Part shown: one piece after another, positions 1-11,570 of the stretch
Layout of the letters: each line of letters begins with the position of its first letter
Position numbering within the stretch: position 1 is the stretch's first letter
DNA from: Leptodactylus fallax
Taxonomy: Eukaryota; Chordata; Amphibia; Anura; Leptodactylidae
Assembly (NCBI GenBank): GCA_947044405.1
Contig: CAMRHE010000012.1
Location: forward strand, 8,490,001-8,554,000
Direction of reading: 5' to 3'
DNA: 64,000 nucleotides
Position numbers and translations under genes: made by a program
The notes under the pieces: model-generated
What the model saw: the letters and a program-made list of their open reading frames with translations, nothing else
Databases searched by the model: none
Told to the model about the DNA's origin: nothing

Positions 1-130
1 GATCCATTAGCAAGTAGAAGTGTCAGTTCCACTTTCCATTTCTATTCCTCTTGAATCCACTTCTGGCTTTGGATCAAAAAAATACATTAAAACCAACACT
101 TCAAACGGACACAAAATCCCATGTGTGATT
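1..130. repeat. truncated copy of the GGCTGAGGCCCC MITE family
   Basis: The stretch CTTTCCATTTCTATTCCTC ... CTTCTGGCTTTGGATCAAAAAA resembles the right half of the complete element at 42419-42638 (TGGCCTTGGCTCAAAAAATAC). The left half lies outside the window. Confidence 0.5.
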
Positions 131-249
131 TCTGTCTAGTGGAATAACTCATTTTAATAGCTACAATCAGTAAATCCACATATATACAATCACTGACAAA
201 AAAAAAAAATAATACACCCAGATAGATTCAGGTCCTGTTTGCGATTCGA

Positions 250-602
250 TGATGGTCAGGTTTGAGTATGGAGTCCTTGTGGTGAGTGTGTCAATTCTGC
301 TTGTCCTACGGAGCGACACCAGCGATCTGTCCCAACTGCTGGTGTGGTGATCTGGGGAGCCATCACATACATACATGGTTTCCAACAGATTGTAAAACTT
401 CCTTGGTCTGCCCAGTCACCAGATTTATTGGGACCAGCTGGGATGCCAACTTTGGCAACCTATGAATATGCAGAATCTAGAGGCCCAGCTGCAACATCTG
501 TGGGCCAATGTACTACAGTATACCATATGGAACCTTTATGTCTCTATGCCCAACCGTATGCCATTTTATATCAAGGCTAGAGGTTGCCCAACAGGATACT
601 AG
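250..602 (+). pseudogene. fossil Tc1/mariner-like transposase fragment
   Basis: In-frame islands remain: AGVVIWGAITY at 338-370 (the GVMVWGAI block before the second catalytic Asp), LPWSAQSPDL around 398-427 and a clean C-terminus LEAQLQHLWANVLQ...SMPNR...ARGCPTGY ending at TAG 600-602. Frameshifts and a deletion removed the FQQDNARPH-type catalytic region between 375 and 395. The end ARGGxTGY is that of a widespread Tc1-like group distinct from the other three in this window. Confidence 0.7.
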
Positions 603-1673
603 AACCTCCTTTCATTTGTACAGTTATCCCCAATAAACTTATTTTTTCACTTTAATATTGTAAACACTTGCATATGGTATGTCAACATTACATTCACACA
701 TTTGATTCCAACAACTCATTCTTAGTGTGTTATTTTTTTGGCAAACCAAGCATACTGATAGGGGTGCTGCCACATGGTGTTCTGATCACAGTTTAGCCAC
801 ATTCAGTGCTGGGGTCACCGATGCTTTCAGCTACAGTGAAATACTGGTTAATTATGGGATATTTCTATTACTGGCCATGCGGAAACAGCAAAACCACACA
901 CCCAGTAATGAACAATAGCTTGTAGTTAAACATCCCCAGCACTGAATTTGGTTATGCAGGGTCGGACTGGCCCACCGGGGAACCGGTGAATCCCCCGGTG
1001 GGCATGAAGCCCCCACTATTAGTACTCATTTTGCCAATGCAAAGGTCAGGGGTCTGATCAGGACGGTCAGGGGACGGATCCGGCCCCTGACCATCCCGAG
1101 TGGGCCCCTGACCAATGGACAGTGGCGTAATGATCGTGGTCACAAGGGCTGCGACCGTAGGGGTACGGGGCCCGCTAGAAATGACCGGGGCCCCGGACTA
1201 CCATGATAGTGGTCGGGGGAAAGCCTGGTTCCCTGACCGCTATACCTATTGTTAATGGAAAGGGGCCGTGCCCCTTTCCATTAGATGCCAGCCGAGGGAA
1301 AGTGACAAAAAAAAAAAAAAATACTCACCTTGCTGTCCTGGACTCAGCATCGTCTCCGGTGCTTTTCAGGCCTCACTGCAGGGGCCTGTGATTAGGCCTC
1401 AACATAATGACGTCATCGCGCCCCACATGACCGCTGAGGAGCAATCACAGGCCCCAACGGTGACGTCTGGGGCACGGGACGTGGAGACCAGGGGACCAAG
1501 GAAGAAGGGAAAGACAGCAGGACGGAGCGAGGATGCCCCGGAGAGGTAAGACAAGGTGAGTATAAGTGTTTGTTATTTTTAATCACTTCTGGGCCTCTAC
1601 TTATTATATTCTGGGGTCTGAGGAGACCCCATTGTATAATAATAGCACTGGCTCTGGGGTGGGGGAACTGTGG

Positions 1674-1867
1674 AGCATCTAATAGTGTGTGGGGGCCACT
1701 GCGGAGCATATATTACTGTGTGGGGGCCACCGTGGAGCATATAATGCTGTGTTGGGGCCACTGCAGAGCATATAATGCTGTGTTGGGGCCACTGCAGAGC
1801 ATATAATGCTGTGTTGGGGCCACTGCGGAGCATATAATGCTGTGTTGGGGCCACTGCGGAACATATT
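1674..1867. repeat. 31-bp minisatellite inside hAT element
   Basis: About six head-to-tail copies of a 31-bp unit containing GCATATAATGCTGTGT and GGGGCCACTGC. The central copies are almost identical and the outer ones degenerate. A related array in opposite orientation sits at 16459-16603, and a weaker trace at 3300-3390. Confidence 0.9.
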
Positions 1868-2433
1868 ACACTGTCCCAGTATTGTTTACATGCCGGGCGC
1901 TTTGCTGCTCATTCACCGTGTTCTTGATAACTGCAGTTGTGGTTGGTAAAGCTGTATCTCTTTCAAGTATCTGAGATATCACTGCAGCACCCGTAACCGT
2001 CACTATCAAGAATTCACTCTAGGGAGGGGGTAGGGGGATTCTGATGGGCAGCCGTTGGAACCAATCCAGTTGCAGCTTGTTGCTGTAAACATCACAGACG
2101 TACTGACATTGTGCGCGGCAACGGGTTTCTGCATAGCAGCCCAGACCAGCAGTGTGAAAGGTAAATACAACTTACCCACGCAAACAAAAAAAACAACTTT
2201 TCCCCCTATTTTGCCCCCAAATCTTTCAACTTCACTGACCACTCTGATAACTACAACCCCCAGCAGCTCCAGATGCTCTGAGTCTGTTGAGAGTTGTAAT
2301 TCCCCCCCCTCCCACCCCAGCTAATTTCTCACTGTACTGTTATGTTGGTGCCTGCTCTAGGGCTTCAGCATAACAATACCTAAGTCGCAGAAACTCCAAT
2401 ACTGCTATAGGGGAAACCAGTGAAGGGGCCACT

Positions 2434-2853
2434 GTAAAGGGGTTGTGCAGGATAACATTTTTTTTTTTTTAAATTACACTGGGGCAGGTGAAAAAAACAA
2501 AAAACAAACTTTCTCTCCTATCCCCAGTGTCTCCCAGCGCGGTTCGGCCTGCAGCTTTGTTTTCTTCCAGCGCAAGTTTCTCCTGCACGTGACTACCTGT
2601 GATGTCACATGACCCCTGAGGCCAATCAGAGGCCTAATGGAATGGACAAAGAAGACAGCGGAGCAGCAGGACCGGACCGTGCTGGGACCTGCTAACACCG
2701 GAGCACCTGGGACAGGTGAGTATGTTTAGTATGTTTTTTTTTTTTTTTTGTTTTTTTTTTACTTTTTTTTTTCTTTTTTTTTGGAGGGGGGGATTCACCT
2801 CCCCCAGACTAGTTAGAAAAAAGACAAAAATTATACTGGACAACTTCTTTAAA
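2434..2853. mobile_element. T2-like foldback MITE
   Basis: Left end AAGGGGTTGTGCAGGATAA; right end on the other strand TTAAAGAAGTTGTCCAGTAT. T-rich tracts and a GGGACAGGTGAGTATG motif (2711-2726) follow inwards. The arms are long and imperfect around a GC-rich core that carries the old CACGTGACTACCTGTGATG-type sequence. Right target TTAA is present; left is TGTAA, so the left edge is uncertain by a few bases. Confidence 0.6.
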
Positions 2854-2878
2854 GTGTGGCGCATTAGGCGGGTATATT

Positions 2879-3296
2879 AAAGGGGTTGTCCAGGCATAAT
2901 TTGTTATGGTTTATGCTCAGGATAGACCATAGATACCTGATCTATATGGGGCTGACCCCGGACCGATCAGCTGTATGGAGCCAATTCTGGTGCCCGTCCT
3001 GTACACAATACAGGTCCAGAAGCAGAAAGCTCTGCCCACTGTATATTAGCCGGGCAGCTTCATTGCATCTCAGCACTTATTGAAGTTAGTAGGAGCTGAG
3101 CTGCAGTGAAGGCGCTGGGTGACTAAACAGCGGATGGAGCTTTCTGCTTCTCGCCCTGTGTTGTGTACAGAACGGGCACCAGAAGTGGCTCCGAACAGTT
3201 GATGGGGCCGTGTGTCAGCCCCCTACTGATCAAGTATTTATGGCCTATCCTGAGCATAGGCCATAAAAAAGATTAACCCTAGACAACCCCTCTAAT
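2879..3296. mobile_element. T2-type MITE
   Basis: Left TTAA-AGGGGTTGTCCAGGCATAAT, right end on the opposite strand AGAGGGGTTGTCTAGGGTTA. Both arms continue with a GGCCTATGCTCAGGATAG-like block (about 2913-2932 and 3239-3262). The core holds an inverted GCAGAAAGCTC segment (3018-3030 and 3137-3150). Typical T2 (Kolobok-related) layout. Confidence 0.75.
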
Positions 3297-3470
3297 ATGC
3301 CCCACACAGTTTAATGTCCCCCCCACAGGATGTTAGCCCCCATCACTGCTCCCACACAATATAATGGCCCCATCACTGTTCCCCATACAGTATGGGGGAC
3401 CAGTAAAGAGGTCACTGTATGGGGGGACCAGTGAAGTGGCCATAAAAAAATTTGGCCCAGACAACCCCTT

Positions 3471-3829
3471 AGAAGAGGTTGTCCATAAACTGGAGCGACC
3501 ACTGTGGCGGCTGCCTGGGAGGTGTAAAAAAAAAAAAAAAAAAAAAAAAGCATATTTACCTGTCCCCAGCATCCTGTTGTCCCCTGCCTGTGTCTGTTCG
3601 CTCTCATGGTGGCCCCTCATTTCTGGAAATCCTGTACCTAATTGGTCTTACCAGTCACATGAGGTGCAGGACTCCCAGCAAGGAGTCGCCGGCACGAGAC
3701 TGAATGGACACTGGCAGCGGACAACGGAGCGCCGGGGACAGGTGAGTATGCTTTTTTATTTATTTATTTTTTATTTTACACCTCCCGCACGGGACATGGG
3801 TTGCGCCAGTTCCTGGACAACCTCTTCAA
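3471..3829. mobile_element. T2-like foldback element with T-tract arms
   Basis: Left AGAAGAGGTTGTCCATAAAC and right (opposite strand) TTTGAAGAGGTTGTCCAGGA. The arms continue inwards as an inverted repeat: poly-A plus GCATATTTACCTGTCCCC on the left (3527-3568) and GGGGACAGGTGAGTATGC plus a T-tract on the right (3733-3777). GC-rich core between. No TTAA duplication is preserved. Confidence 0.6.
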
Positions 3830-4183
3830 AGGATTTATCCATCTTTCTAATATTAATGGCCTGTCCTTATGATAGGCCAGCAATATTACATCTGCGATGA
3901 TACAACAGGCAGGACCTATGCAGATCAGCTTTTCCAGGACAGTGCGGCTACAGGTAACAATTCTAGGAGCCACGCTGTTCACTTGCCTTACAGGGTATAG
4001 CAGTGGGTTTTGGTAGTGCAGTGGTGCAAATGGTATGGCAGGTGAGCAGCATGGCTCCCAACATGTTATTGCCTTTAGCCGCCCTGTCTCGGTACCACTG
4101 ATCAGCAGGGGTCCTGATGGTGGGCCCCTAGAAGCAATTCCACTGGTGGACCCTAGACATCCCAGTCCGACACTGTGGTTATG

Positions 4184-5772
4184 CCACAATCGGAACACCA
4201 TGTGGCAGCACCTTAAGTGTATATAAAGGGATTGTCGCTGTTTATGCAATTCCCTAGTGACTGAGTGTGCATTTAGGTCCACCACAGGTGAGCTTGGCAG
4301 ATTGATAGCCTAACCGTTCCTGGACAATGCAGGTGCATAACTTTAGAACAAGCCACCTCCTGCTTACACTGCACATATAGCTTTACAAACAATTAACCCT
4401 GGTGTTCTTACCCTGGCCTCAACTTCAAAGCAAATATCTAAAGCAAAATGCATTAAAAACAAACAACATGCACCATAAATCCAAGGCAAAAATGCAGATT
4501 TATATTTCAACTCCTAGGGATATTATTAAACTTTAAAAAGGCAATAAACATTTTTGGGGGGTGGGTTAAGTGATTTAAGCCTAGCTCTAATACATTCTTG
4601 GCAAGAAAAACTTGGCATTAGACCAACTGTTCAGGGAAAGATATTGAACAATGAGAGTTATAAATAGAAAGCAGGGTAAACTCAAAAAGAGAACAATAAG
4701 AAAGCAGTCTGAACTCTACTACATATACAACAGTACAACACCAAGGACGCTGAAATACAGATGATCTTATAGTAAAGTGTGAAGGTCAAAGTTACAGCAA
4801 TTCACATAGCTAATACTACAGGAAAATTTGTTGTCTAAGAATACTTTATTATGAAGCATTAACCATTTAATCTCAGGAACAGAATCACTGATGATTTCTT
4901 TAAAGGGATCACTAATGTGTGTTGTAATTTTATTAATCCTCGGGGCTATATGTGCATGGGTGAAGCCAGAGCTAGAGGTTCATATATGAGATCCAGAACA
5001 TTTTTATGGCATTAGAGGGATCACTGAATCTTGCATAGTCCATTTTTACAAAAATATACAAAAAAGCAAATATTACATGATGATGTTGGATACTACATGA
5101 CACCATAAATCAGTGAATTCCTTTACAAACCATACAGTGCTGCCATCACATGGTCCCTGCTAAAAAGCATACTAATGTTATCAAAACTAATTTTGCACGA
5201 ACCCGCAAATTTCAGCGAGAATGATCAATCTAATGAAAACAAAAGAACTGTCTGCTGGATTTCAGTGCTCAGGATCCTTTTGTTCCGAGCAGAGGAAAGC
5301 TTTCCTTTCTGAAAACTCAAGCATGCTCAGCTAAAGCCAAGCATGTATGTGTATGTAGCTCAAGAGGAACAGCTATTGGCCAAGTCCACAGCTATCTACA
5401 AGTACAATGTTGTAAGATGTTGGCTCTGTATAAACAAATAATTTAATGGATTTGTTAAAGAGGAGTATAAAAGACATTTAGCATAGGAGACTCTTGTGTT
5501 TACAATTATATATCCATTATGAAATGATCTTTAAAGGGTAATAGTCCTTTAAATTGGCTGTCTAGGTCCCCAATTTAATGACCTTTGTGGAGGTCCAACC
5601 CTCCAACAAATGACGGTATTAAGTACAGTGTACAGAGCTGGAAGCAGAGCTATTATAGTTCAGCAACCATTCATTTTAATGGGAGCTGAGTTGAAGTAGT
5701 GCAGCAAGGACACTGTACAGTGCACAGATCCATCTGCAGAGGTTATATGTGAATAGAGTAATTTTCAATGCT
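4184..5772. other. intronic stretch, no gene recognised
   Basis: AT-rich single-copy-looking DNA. It contains scattered TTAAAGGG ends (about 4901 and 5531) that may be worn T2 elements without a recognisable partner end, and one copy of a dispersed GCATGTATGTGTATG-type repeat at 5318-5398. No coding signal. Confidence 0.5.
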
Positions 5773-5885
5773 AGTGATCTATGATGTGGAAGTCCCTGCG
5801 TGCCCACGTCTTCATTGTCCATACTATATACAGTATGGGTAATGAAGCCGCAGACAAGCAGGAACTTCCGGCATCATAGATCACT
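5773..5885. repeat. foldback (hairpin) repeat with about 56-bp arms
   Basis: AGTGATCTATGATG at 5773 is mirrored by CATCATAGATCACT ending at 5885. The arms pair almost continuously (GGAAGTCCCTGCGTG against CAAGCAGGAACTTCC; CTTCATTGTCCATACT against AGTATGGGTAATGAAG), with the centre near 5829. Likely the core of a foldback MITE. Confidence 0.8.
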
Positions 5886-7454
5886 ATGATGCAAGAAGTC
5901 TCAGTCTCCTGACTGGCTTTAGGCCAATAAATCTGGCCGATTTATGGACCGTATTTTCTGGACTGGATTCCCTTGTGTGCATAGGGCCTTAAAGTCTTGT
6001 GATTAAAAAGACTATGTGGTCTTAGAAAGTTACCTATTTTTATACATTTACTATAAGTGACAAGGTTTCGCATCATGTCTGTCATAAGGCAATACACTTA
6101 ACCCATGAGACACTCATCAGTAAAAGGCATCCATTACAGACGTCTAGTATTTGATACCATTTATTCCTTATCACACAGACAGCACATTTATCTCCTTTGG
6201 AAAGGTTGAAGTAATTTAAGGCTATTTAAGTAGCTGGCTGCAAAAAGAAGAAAGGACAAGCTTGGTTTAGTTGGCATGAACAAAGTAACTCAAGTAACTT
6301 AGAATCTGATGGTGGCATAGGCAGAGAACACTCACTACAGACTTACAGCTTGTAATGTATGTATGTCTGTATGTCTATGGTGCTCTTTACATTTTTTGCT
6401 TTCTCTAAAAAGTCATTGCAATGCCACTACTATTACCAAGGGACAAATATGTTATTTTTTCTATCCAGTATTATAGTGTATATAACAAGTCAATAGCATT
6501 CATTTCATTTGCCTTACTCTCCCAACCAGTGCTAGTGCGTGTAAAACATCAATAGCAGAGGCTCTTAGGTTCATCAGAGATTCACTGCTGCAATGCAGAC
6601 CAGGCCAGGCCACCCACTACTTTTTGTATTTATTTTTCTACACCAGAGGTTTCTGTGGTTATCTTCTTGCTGCTTTATAACCTGCTGTGCAGCCCTTTTT
6701 ATGGTCAGATTTCTGCTCTTTGAAACCTAGGACATAACCTCAAAGATCTATAGAATCAGGACGGAGTAAATACTAATGAAACATAACAGAAATTAGTAAG
6801 CAAAAAAGATAAAATATTATCAGTCTTTACTGCCATTATCTGCTATGGAGCTGTCTGTGGGGTCATACTGCTACAGTGTCTGGTCAATTGCTCAATAGAT
6901 TCCCTTTATTAGTAAAATGTCTGACAGCATAAAGGCTGTGGAAAAGGTATTGGTAGTATGTTTCCAAATCCCTCAAGATACCATTAAAACAAAGCAAGAT
7001 GGTTTCTTTGATGAAGCTGAAAACAGAAGTGCATGATGTCATTGCACAGCTTCTTGGAAAGTGACATAAAGCAGTTACCACTGACATTTAACACCTTAAG
7101 GACAAGTAGGACCAGTGTAAATAATGTTTCTTTTTAGAAACACTTTGAGCATTTTCACAGACCCTAGGAAATGTGTACATTGTAGCAGCAGGTCCATAGT
7201 TTAACCTCTTAGTCTTCCCTCAAAAGACACTAACAAAACACAACTAGGTTGAAATATTAATATCCTTACCTTTAAACAGTTTCTGCTGCCTACCAAAATT
7301 GTTTAAGAAATCACAGACTTCTTGGTAGTACAGAGCACTCAAACTACCAAATATCGTATGGTAATGTGCAGTGTATACTGGTGACAAAAAGTTGACATGT
7401 TGGCACATTAAGAAAACAGATGCTATGATAATTAATTGGATCTATTGTCTGCAC
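5886..7454. other. intronic stretch, no gene recognised
   Basis: Unremarkable AT-rich sequence. Short GTATGTCTGTATG repeats near 6358-6378. Open frames (for example the minus-strand one at 6884-7087) show no domain and no codon bias. Confidence 0.45.
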
Positions 7455-7690
7455 AAGAAGGCCTTATTCACACGTCCACATCCACAGTCCGTGCTTTTCA
7501 TAGTAACCCACCCTGCTCATTTCTGGATAATGTCCTGTCCGTGGTTGATCCTCTTTTCACATCTGTGAAAAGCAACTCAATTTATTTAATTTTCATTTCC
7601 TATATTCTAAATATATATGGGTCCGTGAAAAACAGATGTCATCTGTTTTTTCCATGGACCCACAGACTTTCATTGATATGATGCATCCAT
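7455..7690. repeat. MITE-like repeat with central hairpin
   Basis: Begins AAGGCCTTATTCACACGTCC, a style of end seen in several amphibian MITEs. A strong hairpin sits at 7619-7661: GGGTCCGTGAAAAACAGATG pairs with CATCTGTTTTTTCCATGGAC. The outer right end could not be fixed. Confidence 0.5.
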
Positions 7691-9562
7691 GAGGCATCTG
7701 CATCACTAAAAAAAAGAAATGCTTCTGAATAAACACATTGTCATGAATGGGTACTTATGGTGTACGTGAAAAATGCGAACGTAATAAGTACGTGAACTGG
7801 GTCCACCTAACATACCATTTTCACAGGGTCTAGCCAGCCATCTAATGTATTTTGGAGTCTCCTAACTCACCCATGAAAGCAGATGTGCAGGGAAAGAAGG
7901 ACTGGCACACTCATCTGAACCAAGCATGCATGTGTATGGGGGGCTGGAAAGGAGAGCTATTTAGCCAACAGCTATCAGAAATGTATGGCCAACCTTAGCT
8001 AATTGTATGTCCTCCACAACAATAGATGCTGAGTGTCAGTAAATAATGCCAGCTCTTACAGTGCCCAAAGGGGTTCACACTCATCTTTCACAGACCTTGT
8101 GACCATATATTGCTTACAAATGACCTACATTAGACATAACCTGTAAAGCACGCCAAATCTTCTACTGTCAGATTTGCACATGTAGCATTTGTTGCAGAAA
8201 ATGTGCAACAAAATACAATGCATTGAATGTAAATGAGCTTTACACATCTGCATGTGAATATTGGCCTATAGTTTCTTCCTTGTGCATAGTGGAATACATT
8301 GCATGGATTACATAGAGATAGTGACTAACACATTTCGTGAAATTAAAATGTTATCTGCAGCAAACAGAGCTACATATATGTAACTGCAGGCTATGCGAAC
8401 CTCCTACAGTAGAGAGTATAAATAAAACTAGTAAAACTAGTAAAATTAGCCATTAATCTAGTTTAGTTACAGCCTCATGTAAACATCAGTCAGTCTTCAA
8501 TTTTCTCATGAAATGTTATCAGGTAATTATTGTCCTTTCCTCTTAACCTCTGAAACAAATGGCGCTGTCATCATTACTCATGTCACGGACCAGAAAGAAG
8601 GACTCTGAATAAACAGTCAAGACGATATAATATTATCAAAAAAAGATTAGGAGAAATGTATACACAGCATAAACATAATGGTTTAGCGAAGTAGTCTGAG
8701 ACATAATGAGTTAACTGCATGTGGTATGATGTCAGCCAGCTACAATTAGTACCAATATAAACTATATTACCATGAGATTTACAGCAAATCCCAAATCTGT
8801 GGAAATCACACTACATAATACAATAACTGCACGCAGGAAGGATGACCGATATTGTAACTGTAAGGATTACGTTACAAGTATATGAATAGGGTAATACAAT
8901 ATTACAACATTTACATCCACTCTTGCTTTATTGCATTGTCTTTCAGCAAGTAGCTTTGAAGCCACTCATTTAGTCTCCATTACATCTCCTGGTGCACAGC
9001 ACGCTGCCTTTACCACACGCAGAACATTTCACTGTTGTCAGCTACAAATACTTATTTTTGTGATCCAGACGGATCTCTTACATTAGGATATGAATAGGCT
9101 GTAATGTAAGTAAGAGGTTGCATTCTCTGAACACACATTAAAGAAAAGCTGAATGGAAACTCTGCTAGAAAAGTTTTTACAAAAATTCCCCTAAAGAAAT
9201 TAATGTTTTATTCTGAAATTTTATTTTCTTTCAGTTACATTCATATTTCAGAGTTAGACTCACTTTAGTCCCAGAGCCTTGTAGGGTTTATGGTCATATT
9301 TACCGGACTATACAGTTGGTGGTGAGTAGAATCACTCTAAGTATCCAATAGACATCCCCATCAGTAGTATCAATGTATATTGAATGCACATTCAAAGCAA
9401 TGTAACTGGAAGACAAAATTTTATACCTGCATGAGTGTGGATTTTCAGATTGCACTTGGATGCTTCTAGAGTTAGTAAGTGTCCAACGCTCAGACTGGTA
9501 TTTGGTAGTAGAGTTATTTGAAACATAGATGGATCAGGCTGTATAAGCCCTTGTATGTTTAT
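7691..9562. other. intronic stretch, no gene recognised
   Basis: AT-rich, no coding signal. A copy of the dispersed GCATGCATGTGTATGGGG repeat is at 7911-8000. Confidence 0.45.
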
Positions 9563-9566
9563 TTAA

Positions 9567-9900
9567 AGGGAGTCTGTCACCAAAACCCAACATATCAACC
9601 CAGCCCCACAGATAGAGAGGTTATGGTCACTTGAATCAAATGGTGTTTCCCCTTTGTGAATCATTGCCTCTGGTGCTGAGATATTGTATGCAAATAAGTA
9701 CTTTGGAGCAAAGAAGGCATTGCCACTTACCTCTCTGAAGCAATGGTGATGACCTCATACATCCAAAGAGCTCATTTGCATATTGACAAAAAAGGCAATA
9801 TATTAACAACAGTAGCACCGATTCACAAAGGGAAAACACCAATTCATTCAGGTAACCCTGGGGCTAGGTTGATATGTTGGGTTCTGGTAGCAGACTCCCT
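9567..9900. mobile_element. T2-type MITE, 334 bp, intact TTAA duplication
   Basis: TTAA at 9563-9566 and 9901-9904. Ends AGGGAGTCTGTCACCAAAAC and, on the other strand, AGGGAGTCTGCTACCAGAAC, both followed by CCAACATATCAACC. It fits the TTAAAGGRR signature. The inner part also pairs (GTGTTTCCCCTTTGTGAATC against GATTCACAAAGGGAAAACAC). No coding capacity. Confidence 0.88.
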
Positions 9901-9904
9901 TTAA

Positions 9905-11468
9905 GAATTTTAATATTATACACTTGATAACCAGTGGAGGGTTAGGCTGAGGAACAAACCATAAGAATTGAAGATATTATTTTTTTAGTAGGCCACAGAG
10001 AGGTGTGTTATAGTAGGGGAGCAAAGATAGAATCTGATTTATCTAAGGTCCTGATGATAGGATAGCCAGGGTTCTCCTGGCCTGCTTCCTCCAGATCTAG
10101 ACAGCCTCAGGTTATGTACTAAGCACAGTCATTCTGTCTATCCACTGTATAAATAAATACCCCTTCAACTAAATCCTGTGATATCTACCAGAGGGAGTAT
10201 TTCTTTGTACAGATGACTGGCAGTTATGACAACATTATTCAGAGAATGTTTTATAGCCTAGATTTTTTTCTACACTGACCTTATTTCTTCCCAGGCACTA
10301 CTTATAGTAAAGTTGGAAACCTATACAAGACATCATCACATCTGCCTTTCAAGACAACCTCTTTTTAACTCACTGCAGTAGGCACAACTTCTTCTAACCA
10401 CCAGCAATCTACTGTTATTGACTATGGGATCCACATTTGAATATACATTTCCCATTTTAAGTGAATGGTTGACTATTTTTAGTACTTATATATTTTTGAT
10501 TTCTGTTTTTATATTTTTGATTTGTTGTAGCACTGATGTTACATAATGTAAAACGTGTACATGTCTGCAAAACACATTTCTGATTTACTACAGAACTGCT
10601 AAAGAGCAAATGATGGATGTACTGTACATCAATCTAGGTTCTCCCACAATTCTGATGTCAAAGGAGATCATTATTTCCAAATATGGTAGTTTCTTCATAT
10701 TCTTATGCTAAAATGATACCATGCTCAAAGAATTTCTAGTAAAATCGATGGCATCATGCATATGAAAAATGTAACCAGTTGTAACATCTATAATTTCACT
10801 GCAAAGCTCGCAAACAGTTAATAGGTTTCCCCTCTGTGCAGGGTTGTGAATCAATAAAGATTTCCATACTGAACAGACCCTTTATTTTAAGGCCTTTTAG
10901 ACCAGTGCTTTCCTAAATCAAAGATTGCAAATTTTAGATTTCACAGCTAACATTGTGTATGTCTCTTTTTTTATTAGAGAGGGGGATGGGGTGAATTGTT
11001 CAGAAAGAAGGTCTTACCCCAGGAACAATTCCTTTGGCCATGTCTGCCATTCAGGAAGAAAGAATAATCCCTCTCCTGCTAATGGCATGGGAACAGGAGA
11101 GGGGGTTAACATGAAAATCAAGGGAGGACCCCAACACTGTCATAAAGGCAGTGAACAGGAAAGCCATAAAGGAGCAACATGATACCAGCCAGGAGTCGTT
11201 CTACAGCCAGTAATGTGTTCTTTGGAGGGGAAGTGAATTTCCTGGAGACACTTCAAATTGTCAGCTAAATTTCAACAGTGGAAAAAAGTCTCGTTCCTCT
11301 TTAAAGTGAAATCATCCAGGGCCAGACAGAACTGAACTGCAGCGCTCAACATGGAGTAGCTGAAACCTTTCTGTTGACATGGCCCATCAACAAAGGTCAT
11401 ACGTGAGACAGCAGAAAATATGATTGTTGAATGAAAGGCTCTAAATTAAAATTTTAAAGTCTCGAGGT

Positions 11469-11470
<2 letters not shown>
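9905..11470. other. intronic stretch, no gene recognised
   Basis: Includes a plus-strand open frame at 10925-11182 without similarity to any family I know. Otherwise AT-rich non-coding sequence. Confidence 0.45.
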
Positions 11471-11500
<30 letters not shown>

Positions 11501-11570
11501 CCTTTAATAGTCCCACAATGGGGAAATTCAGTGTGTTACAGCAGCAAAGATAAGATAAGATAAGCAGATA
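11471..11570. repeat. (AAT)n with retroelement-like tail
   Basis: About ten AAT units (11471-11500) adjoin TAGTCCCACAATGGGGAAAT, a sequence found at the 3' ends of dispersed vertebrate retroelements. Likely the tail of a truncated LINE or SINE in minus orientation. Confidence 0.5.

Larger units (their letters stand above)
957..4175. mobile_element. hAT-type non-autonomous composite element, 3.2 kb
   Basis: Left end CAGGGTCGGACTGG (957) and right end CCAGTCCGACACTG (to 4175) form short terminal inverted repeats. The exact octamer TGGTTATG flanks both sides (949-956 and 4176-4183). An 8-bp duplication with CAG...CTG ends is the hAT hallmark. No transposase is visible. Inside are a GC-rich block (about 1360-1550), a hairpin (1602-1642), a 31-bp minisatellite and at least three T2-like elements (2434-2853, 2879-3296, 3471-3829), so much of the length is later insertion or captured sequence. 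Confidence 0.85.

Noticed and set aside
1679..1864. Repetitive peptide (SGPNTALYAPQWPQHS type) on the minus strand near 1600-1860
   Set aside because: Translation of the 31-bp minisatellite, which shifts frame every unit; not a protein.
3364..3900. Plus-strand frame of 178 codons
   Set aside because: Runs through a poly-A tract (poly-Lys) and two T2-like ends; no similarity and no codon bias.
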